A DNA stretch of 13,676 nucleotides from CAVTWS01 sp963738445 (GTDB taxonomy: Bacteria > Actinomycetota > Acidimicrobiia > Acidimicrobiales > SHLQ01), in the NCBI GenBank assembly GCA_963738445.1, contig CAVTWS010000002.1, forward strand, positions 1 to 13,676. Reading direction: 5' to 3'. The notes below the pieces were generated by a model. The model made no database searches. It was not told the origin of the DNA and saw only the letters and a list, made by a program, of their open reading frames with translations. A program made the translations under genes and the position numbers. This document shows, one piece after another, positions 6,510 through 12,162 of this stretch (its first letter is position 1; each line of letters begins with the position of its first letter).

Positions 6510-6684
6510 GCCGCCGACGCTGAGCGCCCAGCCGCCGAGCCGTCTCAAGCACACGAGCCCTGAACGGCTCGGGGACCTCATCCCAGGAACGGACCGTCGC
6601 CGCATCCACCACGTCGGCACGTTGCTGCGGCGTCATCTTGTCCATCTCGGCCGCCGTCACGATCCGTCCGTCACCGCTCATCAC
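6502..6684 (-). CDS. small protein, antitoxin-like first gene of a two-gene module
   Basis: 60 aa. The core reads V-T-A-A-E-M-D-K-M-T-P-Q-Q-R-A-D-V-V-D-A-A, then W-D-E-V-P-E-P-F-R-A-R-V-L-E-T-A-R-R-L, and it ends in a basic Arg-rich tail: two amphipathic helices with no membrane segment. GTG at 6684 and ATG at 6681 are both possible starts; a GGGAGG sequence lies about 9-12 nt upstream. Its stop overlaps the GTG of a degraded second gene. I recognise the general type (small actinobacterial protein coupled to a short toxin-like gene) but not a named family, so the antitoxin role is inferred from layout. It occupies the interval between the second tRNA fragment and the intact tRNA-Val. Confidence 0.6.
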   Translation of the reverse strand: MMSGDGRIVTAAEMDKMTPQQRADVVDAATVRSWDEVPEPFRARVLETARRLGAQRRRRG

Positions 6685-6932
6685 GCCACGCTACCTCCCC
6701 ATTGCATCACCCGGCGCCACCGAACCGATGCCGCCCCGGGCGCGGCAGTCCCAAGCGGCATGTGTCCTCGAAGGTTTCCTCGCACGAGCACGCCAGGCCT
6801 CCACAGCCCCGCTGCGACAGCGATCACCGAGCCACGACGCCGCCGAGGACATCTGCCCTCCTGGTGAATCCACGTCATCGCACAACCGTTGCGGCCCGTC
6901 ACATAGCCCCTGACCGGGCCGTTCGCGATGAG
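6685..6932. other. gap between the 60-aa gene and tRNA-Val, nothing recognised
   Basis: About 250 nt. Short open frames exist on both strands but none has recognisable composition or motifs. It should hold the promoter of the minus-strand pair and the sequence just beyond the tRNA 3' end; no strong terminator is visible after the tRNA, in contrast to copy 1. Confidence 0.4.
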
Positions 6933-7006
6933 TGGGCGATACTGGACTCGAACCAGTGACCTCTGCCGTGTGAAGGCAGCGCTCTAACCAACTGAGCCAA
7001 TCGCCC
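6933..7006 (-). tRNA. tRNA-Val (anticodon CAC)
   Basis: A complete 74-nt cloverleaf on the minus strand. The acceptor GGGCGAT pairs with ATCGCCC, followed by discriminator A at 6933. The D arm is GCTC/GAGC, the anticodon stem CTGCC/GGCAG encloses TTCACAC (anticodon CAC), and the T arm ACTGG/CCAGT encloses TTCGAGT. CCA is not encoded; CTC follows the discriminator. Its 3' half is repeated at 5431 and 6241, which marks it as an integration target. Confidence 0.97.
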
Positions 7007-7057
7007 GAGGGGCGCCACTGTACCGTCTCGCAGCGGCCGCGCCCACCAGGTCGGCGC

Positions 7058-7480
7058 TCAGTGCGTGACTACCGCCGGCAGCGTCTTGGCTTGCGCCACC
7101 CAGCCTTCGACCTCGTTGATCGACGGCGTGCGCCTCACCAGCGCCTTACCCGTGCGGACCTTCGTCTCGTCGTTGCACGCCGTCATCGTCGCCGCCAGGT
7201 TCGCCGGCACCCGCTTCCCGAGCTCCTTCACCGTGTCGACGCCAGCCGCTTCCAGTAGGTCGCTGTACTGCGTGCTCACCCCCTTGATGCGCATCAGGTC
7301 CGCCCGGTTCACCCACCCCAGCAGCACGGAATCATCGAATCCCGACCGGTCGGCATACGCCTTGCGCCCCCGCACGTCGCAGCACAGCCGCAACAGACTC
7401 TCACAGCTGCGGATCCCCGCCGCCCGGAGCTTCTCGGCCCTCGCCGGCCCGATGCCCTCGATGCTCTCCAACTTCGTCAT
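7058..7480 (-). CDS. DUF4332 (helix-hairpin-helix) domain protein
   Basis: 140 aa from the ATG at 7480. It carries two helix-hairpin-helix-like units: L-E-S-I-E-G-I-G-P-A-R-A-E-K-L-R-A-A-G-I near the N-terminus and L-M-R-I-K-G-V-S-T-Q-Y-S-D-L-L-E-A-A-G-V around residues 70-90. It then has the V-K-E-L-G-K-R-V-P-A-N-L helix and a C-terminal V-E-G-W-V-A-Q-A-K typical of DUF4332 proteins. HhH units bind the DNA backbone in other proteins; for DUF4332 the role is not established. A TTG six codons upstream is open, but GGAAAGG is correctly spaced (9 nt) for the ATG, so I prefer the ATG. The gene is transcribed toward the tRNA-Val, 51 nt away, and appears to belong to the chromosome side of the integration site. 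Confidence 0.85.
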   Translation of the reverse strand: MTKLESIEGIGPARAEKLRAAGIRSCESLLRLCCDVRGRKAYADRSGFDDSVLLGWVNRADLMRIKGVSTQYSDLLEAAGVDTVKELGKRVPANLAATMTACNDETKVRTGKALVRRTPSINEVEGWVAQAKTLPAVVTH

Positions 7481-7498
7481 GGATGTCTGCCTTTCCAA

Positions 7499-7649
7499 CG
7501 CAGCGAATCGTGTTCGTCAATCACGACTCCCGCGGCGCACAGAATGTCGCGAAGTCGCGCCAACGGCCACTGGAGTCCTCGGATTTCTGACCGAGGCGGA
7601 AAGCGAGCACCACCCGTCGCCGAGGCCATCGGCCTCCGAAAGGACAGCC
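7499..7649. other. gap between DUF4332 and the molybdopterin enzyme
   Basis: No gene seen. It contains the inverted repeat GAGGCC/GGCCTC (7622-7627 with 7631-7636) just beyond the stop of the minus-strand molybdopterin gene; there is no T tract, so it is only a weak terminator candidate. Confidence 0.35.
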
Positions 7650-9751
7650 CTAGACAGGGGCGACGGTCACCGGGATGCCCGTCATGTGCGACTGCGACGA
7701 CAGAGGCTCGAAACTCCCCGGGCCGATCGGCAACACGGCGTTCGGGTTGGCACCACCCACGGCCGAGGCCGCCGTCAATCCGCTCGCGCCCCGGTGCCCG
7801 CCGCCATGCGCCAGCGACACCACGCCCGGCAGAAGATCATCGGACAGCCGCACCATCACCTGCACCTGACCGTGCTCGTTCGACAGCAGCACCAGATCGC
7901 CGTCGGCCACTCCACATGCCGCCGCGTCGACCGGATGCATGTCGAGCCGGCTGCCAGATCGCTCGCCCCGTCGGCGGGCGTCCACGTTCGCGAACCAGGA
8001 GTTGTGCGTGGTCGGCTCCCGCCGGGTGATCAGCTTCAGGCCCGGCGGCTCGGCGGCCAACGCCTCGAGGATCTGCTCGGCACGCTCGATCGCCGGATCG
8101 AACAGCGGCGGGCAACAGTCGACCTTGCCGTCGGCCGTGTGCACCTGATCGTCGTAGAAGCGCCCCGGCTCGGTGGGCGGCAGCGCCACCGCCCGGGGCT
8201 CCCGGACGAGGTCGTCGAAGTCGACCCCGCACTTACCGACCATGTGCCGCAGCCGCGCCCACGGATCGGGATCGGGTCGATCGAGGATGGACGGCAGCCC
8301 GAGCTCCTGGGTCAGGCGGGCGAAGATCCACCACTCGTTACGACGCTCGGCCTGGGGCTCCACCGTCGCCGCGGTGTACTGCACCCACGGCCGATACTGC
8401 AGGCCGACCCCGATGAGGTTGAGGTCGGGCCGCTCGAACTGGTCGGTCGCCGGCAACACCCAGTCGGCCAACTCACCGGTGGCGTTGCGGTAGATGTCGA
8501 TGCACACCAGCAACTCGAGGTTCTCGAACGCCTTGCGCAACCGGGCCTCACCCCCGATCGACAGCAGGGATTGCCGGCGGCGACGACGAGCGCCCGCACC
8601 GGCTCGTCGGCATCGAGGATCCAGTGCGAGAGCAGGTTGCCCGGCAACGAGCCCGTCCGGAACCGCCCGAACTCGGTGTCGTGATACCCCGCCTCGACGA
8701 CGGCCGCTCCCGAACGGGCATTCGGATAGAAGCTGTCGGACTTGATGTTGCCGCCCTCACGATCGAGGTTGCCAGTGACGAACGACAACATCTGGACCAG
8801 CCAGTACGCCAAGGTCCCCTGGCGGCCCATGTTCAGGCCCGTGGAACAGTGCACCGCCGCGCCACCGGCTCGGGAGGCGGAGATCCACGCGTCGGCCAAC
8901 TCGTCGATCACCGCGACATCTATGCCCGTCACCTCGGCCGTCCGCTCCGCCGGGTAGCGGTGCACGAAAGCTCGGAGCTCGTCGACATGGACGCCGTGTC
9001 TCTTCACGGTGGACGAGACGAACCCGCCCCGATCGTCGATGGTGGCGATCAACGACGCCAGGAAGTAGAGGTCGGTGTCGGGGCGGATGAGGACGGTGTC
9101 ACCGATCCCCCGCTCGGGGGTCTCGACCCGGCGCGGATCGACGAAGACGACCCGACCCCCGCGCAGCCGCACCTCACGCATCTCCTGCACCATGTTCGAG
9201 ATGGCGATGAAACTGCCCTTGCTGGCCCGAGGATTCGAACCGATCACCAGCAAGAGGTCCGTGCGGGCGATGTCGGGCAGCGGATGGACGGTGCGGGTGC
9301 CGTAGACCGCCTCGGCGGCCACGAACTTGTTGGCGCAGTCCTGGGTGCCAGCGCTGAACAGCTTGCGGATGCCGAGCCCATGCATGAGGCCGTGGAGGCC
9401 GTCAGCTCCAACGGCGTTGAACCCGAGCGGATTGCCGATGTAGGCAGCCAGCGAGTTGGAGCCGTGACGGTCGACGATGCTGCGGAGACGTCCGGCGATG
9501 TCGGCCATGGCGATGTCCCAGGAGGCCTCCGTCCACGAACCGTCGGCGCCCCGCCGGATCGGGTGGTCGAGCCGGTCGGGGTCGTGGTGGACATCGAGCG
9601 TGGCGATGCCCTTCGAACACGCGAAACCCTGGGAGATCGGGTGATCCCGATCCGGTTTCACGCTGACGAGGCGCCCGCCGTCGACCTCGGCCAGCAGGCC
9701 ACACGAGGGCTCGCACACGCGGCAGAAGGTGCGGTGAACGGTGCTGCTCAT
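7650..9751 (-). CDS. molybdopterin-dependent oxidoreductase, frameshifted as given
   Basis: About 700 codons of a MopB (formate dehydrogenase/DMSO reductase superfamily) catalytic subunit. The N-terminus has the [4Fe-4S] motif C10-xx-C13-xxx-C17 with C45 in G-F-A-C-S-K-G; C139 in T-Q-D-C-A-N-K is the best candidate for the molybdenum ligand. The C-terminal part has the dinucleotide-binding domain (H-P-V-D-A-A-A-C-G-V-A-D-G-D, later A-H-G-G-G-H-R-G-A-S-G). There is no Tat signal, so it is probably cytoplasmic. The reading frame changes once, at the GGG of 8567-8569: upstream frame 9751 to about 8569, downstream about 8569 to 7650. One extra G there would restore A-A-G-N-P-L-L-S-I-G-G-E. No partner subunit is adjacent. 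Substrate unknown; acetylene-hydratase-like or formate-like enzymes are alternatives. The start is ATG at 9751 with a weak upstream GAAGGAAG. Confidence 0.88.
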
Positions 9752-9803
9752 GTCGATCGACCCTACTTCCTTCGTGCCGTGAGGATTCTTTTCGTCCAGC
9801 TCT

Positions 9804-9831
9804 TGCGAACACGTGTTCGTGACGTTAGCAT
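9804..9831 (+). promoter_or_regulatory. candidate promoter of the DUF222-HNH gene (leaderless type)
   Basis: TTGCGA (9804-9809) and TAGCAT (9826-9831) are 16 nt apart. The -10 lies 7 nt before the ATG at 9839, so transcription would start at or next to the initiation codon. The SOS box at 9806-9819 overlaps the -35. Confidence 0.55.
9806..9819. promoter_or_regulatory. LexA-binding site (SOS box)
   Basis: CGAACACGTGTTCG is a perfect 14-nt palindrome and matches at every position the Gram-positive/actinobacterial consensus CGAACRNRYGTTCG. It overlaps the -35 hexamer of the plus-strand promoter, a position where bound LexA would block RNA polymerase. The divergent molybdopterin gene starts 55 nt to the left, so it could be affected too, but the spacing favours control of the endonuclease gene. 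Confidence 0.85.
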
Positions 9832-9838
9832 CATATGC

Positions 9839-11130
9839 ATGTTCGATCCGCGAGAGGCGCTCGGCACGGTGCTCGAGTTCGCCGGCACCACCACCGACCC
9901 AGAGCGTTGCACGACGATGCTGCGGTCATCGCGGACCTGCGGCGGGTGCTCGACGGCGCCGAAGCGGCGATCCTGGCCGCCCAACACGATGGACGGACAT
10001 CATCGCCTGGGCAGGTCACCGCCGGTCTTCGGTCCGCCACCGGCATGTCAGCATCGGAGGCTCGCGCCCCGCCACGAACGCCGCGGCGCTCACTGCGTTC
10101 CCCGCCCTGGGCGACACGCTCCGATCCGGCGATGTGTCGTTCGCGCACGCCGAGGCGGTCACCAAAGCTGCCGCCGAATCCCAAGAAGCCACCGCCGCGT
10201 TGAGCGGCGCCGAAGATGCCTTGATCACGGCCGCCAAGTCGATGGCCGCCGACGACTACGCCAAACACGTCGGCACGATCGTCGCCGCCGCGTCGAGCGA
10301 ATCCAGCGACGCGGCCCGAGCGGCCCGCCAACACCGCAACCGGAAGCTGAGCGCCTTCCCGGGCGACGACGGCATGCAGGTCATCCGCACCGAGCTCCCT
10401 CCCGTGGAAGGCCGAGAAGTCGTCGGCGCGATCTGCCACATCGCTCGGAGCTTTGGCGTAGCCAATCCACCGCCGGCGCCGGTGGTGGTGGTGGTGGTGG
10501 TGGTGGTCGCGGCCCCGAACCGACGGACCTGGTCCTGACATCGTCACGGCGCTACACGCAACTCATGGCCGACGCCCTGGTCGTCATGACCCGCCGCAGC
10601 ATCCACGGCACCTGGCGAACGCGACCGCGTCAGCCACTGCGTCGACCGCGGCGCCGGTGGTCCTGATCGACTGGCAAACCCTGTTCGACGAACTCCACCC
10701 CGGAACCAAAGCCCAACCGGCCAACGGCACGCCCATCCCCGCAGCCACCCTCCGCCGCCTCGCCTGCGAAGCCGGAATCATCCCCGCCGTGCTCGGGTCA
10801 CGAGGCGAAATCCTCGACCTCGGCATCAAAGCCCGCTTCGCGTCCCCGCCCAGCGAAAGGCCTTGGCGATCATGTGGGGCGGCTGCGCCTACCCCGGCTG
10901 CACCGCCCCCGCCCACTACACCCAGGCCCACCACATCACCCCCTACCGGCCTCCCTACGGACCGACCGACCTCATCAACCTCGTCCCCCTGTGCACCAGC
11001 CACCACCACCTCATCCACGACGGCGGAGTCACCGTCACCCAACCCGAACCCGGTCACCTCATCTTCACCACCCCCACCGGCACCGTCCTCCACGCCTGGG
11101 CCAAACACCCCGCTCCAGCGCCCGCCACAC
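9839..11130 (+). pseudogene. DUF222-HNH endonuclease (13E12 repeat family type), multiply frameshifted
   Basis: The pieces in order add up to a DUF222 protein with a C-terminal HNH nuclease. They are M-F-D-P-R-E-A-L-G (9839), D-D-A-A-V-I-A-D-L-R-R-V-L (about 9913-9990), T-D-I-I-A-W-A (about 9993-10020), G-L-R-S-A-T-G-M-S-A-S-E-A-R (10024-10067), A-L-T-A-F-P-A-L-G-D-T-L to I-C-H-I-A (10080-10445), T-D-L-V-L-T-S-S-R-R-Y (from about 10520), V-V-L-I-D-W-Q-T-L-F (from 10655), and C-A-Y-P-G-C, A-H-H-I, N-L-V-P-L-C-T-S-H-H-H (10863 on). The last set gives the zinc cysteines and catalytic histidines. About seven frame changes are needed, six like 1-nt losses and one like a gain. The total span of about 430 codons is the normal family length. 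The end is uncertain because no stop appears in the HNH frame before it runs over the convergent J-domain gene. Family members are often DNA-damage induced in mycobacteria; the SOS box upstream fits. Confidence 0.82.
10481..10507 (+). repeat. (GGT)9 trinucleotide tract
   Basis: Nine perfect GGT units inside the DUF222-HNH gene, encoding a poly-Gly linker between the DUF222 part and the next conserved block when read in the frame of that block. It is slippage-prone and has weak two-tier G-quadruplex potential. Confidence 0.9.
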
Positions 11131-11155
11131 GCACGACGCCACCAAGGACGACGTG

Positions 11156-12065
11156 TCAGCCGGACGAGTCTGCGAAGACCAGACACAGCACGCGATCGCC
11201 GAAACCGGCCGCCACGGTCCCGTCCGGACAATCGGCACCCGAGAGCTCGTTCCCCGCGACGATAGCATCATGGGGACCGTCGCAATCGGCCAGCTGTGGG
11301 TACAGCACACCACCCGCGTCGATCACGATCGCACAGGTCACCCCGCCGAGGTCCAGCGACTCGGGCGGTCCCGAGCCTGGCGGCGAATCGTTGTCACCCG
11401 GCGCGGAGTCGCCTGGCCCCGATCCGGCGCTCGGATCGCCAACGACGCCCGACCCGGAACCGTTCCCCGAGTTCATGCCGACGCCGGAGCCATCACCGGA
11501 GCCCGAGCCGTTCCCCGAGCCGGACCCGCCGCCGGCGAACGCGGTCACGACCAGGAGGAAGAACATCACGCCGACGAGAAGACCGATCGGCACGAGACGA
11601 GCCAGCCACGCCATTCCGGGCGTGACCTCAGCGAGATCAAGGTCGTCATCGAGATCCGACTCGTCGTCCTCGTCATACCTCGACGCCCGCCCACCGTGAC
11701 CAGCGGCGGCCGATGGGAGGCCGGCCGGCCGGACGTCGCCGAGCTGGCCGAAGTCCGAGGAGCGGAGGGCGTCGATCGAGGGGAGGTGGGACTCGAACGA
11801 GGCGAGGTGGGCACCGATCGGGGCGAGATCTGCTCGAGCCGCTCGTCGTAGGTGGCCTTGCGGTTCGTATCGCCGAGCACCGACCACGCCTCGTTGACCT
11901 TGCGCATCACCCGCTCGGCCCGAGCCTGCTCCGCAGGCGTCGAGCTCATGTGATGGTCCGGTGAAGGTCTCGAGCCATGGCGAGATAGGCGGCGCGAATG
12001 GCAGCTGCGCTCGCCGAGCGGCCCACGCCGAGGGTCGCGTCGTGGTTCTCGATCGGAGGCGCCAT
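11156..12065 (-). CDS. J-domain membrane protein with septum-formation-like extracytoplasmic domain, frameshifted as given
   Basis: About 303 residues after correcting two apparent 1-nt losses (GG at 11960-11961 and CC at 11678-11679). Order: J domain, residues 1-75 (H-D-A-T-L-G-V, then R-D-L-H-P-D with HPD at 35-37 restored by the first correction, then N-E-A-W-S-V-L-G-D and Y-D-E-R-L); a short tandem S-P-R-S-x-P-T repeat; an acidic stretch (Y-D-E-D-D-E-S-D-L-D-D-D-L-D-L); one transmembrane helix (I-G-L-L-V-G-V-M-F-F-L-L-V-V); a long Gly/Ser/Asn linker; and a C-terminal domain with paired cysteines and C-D-G-P-H-D-A, which resembles the Septum_form family. The J part should recruit an Hsp70 in the cytoplasm while the C-terminus lies outside. 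ATG 12065 opens the J-domain frame. It is divergent from the M16 peptidase gene and convergent with the HNH gene. Confidence 0.72.
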
Positions 12066-12162
12066 GCGAGAGCATCGTCCCACGCCTCCTCCGACAACTA
12101 CAGTCCGGGCGGGCTCTGTCCGATGGATCGATGGCGGGACGACGGGTCTCCAGGAGGGCACC
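12066..12162. promoter_or_regulatory. divergent intergenic region between the J-domain and M16 genes
   Basis: 97 nt that must hold the starts of both divergent genes. The plus-strand AGGAGG at about 12152-12157, 5 nt before ATG 12163, is a strong ribosome site and decides the M16 gene start. No convincing -35/-10 pair is visible by eye for either side. Confidence 0.45.

Noticed and set aside
5431..6959. Plus-strand frames through the tRNA and its fragments, giving peptides such as W-A-I-L-D-S-N-Q and G-R-Y-W-T-R-T-S-D-L
   Set aside because: These are translations of the tRNA-Val sequence in the antisense direction, a common annotation artefact; no independent coding evidence.
6681..6959. Short open frames on both strands between the 60-aa gene and tRNA-Val
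   Set aside because: No recognisable motif, no ribosome site, and Arg/Pro-biased composition; not enough to call a gene.
5431..7006. CRISPR array
   Set aside because: Only three copies, spacers of several hundred nt that contain genes, and the repeat is plainly the 3' half of a tRNA.
7504..7516. Second SOS-like site CGAATCGTGTTCG upstream of the DUF4332 gene
   Set aside because: The half-sites are imperfect and the central spacing is one base short of the LexA consensus.
7065..8684. 539-codon plus-strand open frame
   Set aside because: Antisense to the DUF4332 and molybdopterin genes, which have clear motifs; the long frame is a product of high GC.
8624..10666. 680-codon plus-strand open frame
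   Set aside because: It is antisense to the molybdopterin gene for its first half and then passes through pieces of the DUF222-HNH gene; only the short block near 10510-10596 in this frame belongs to a real protein.
10863..11699. 278-codon frame continuing from the HNH domain with Pro-Glu repeats
   Set aside because: Only the first ~90 codons are HNH sequence; the P-E-P-E-P part is antisense to the Gly/Ser linker of the J-domain gene.
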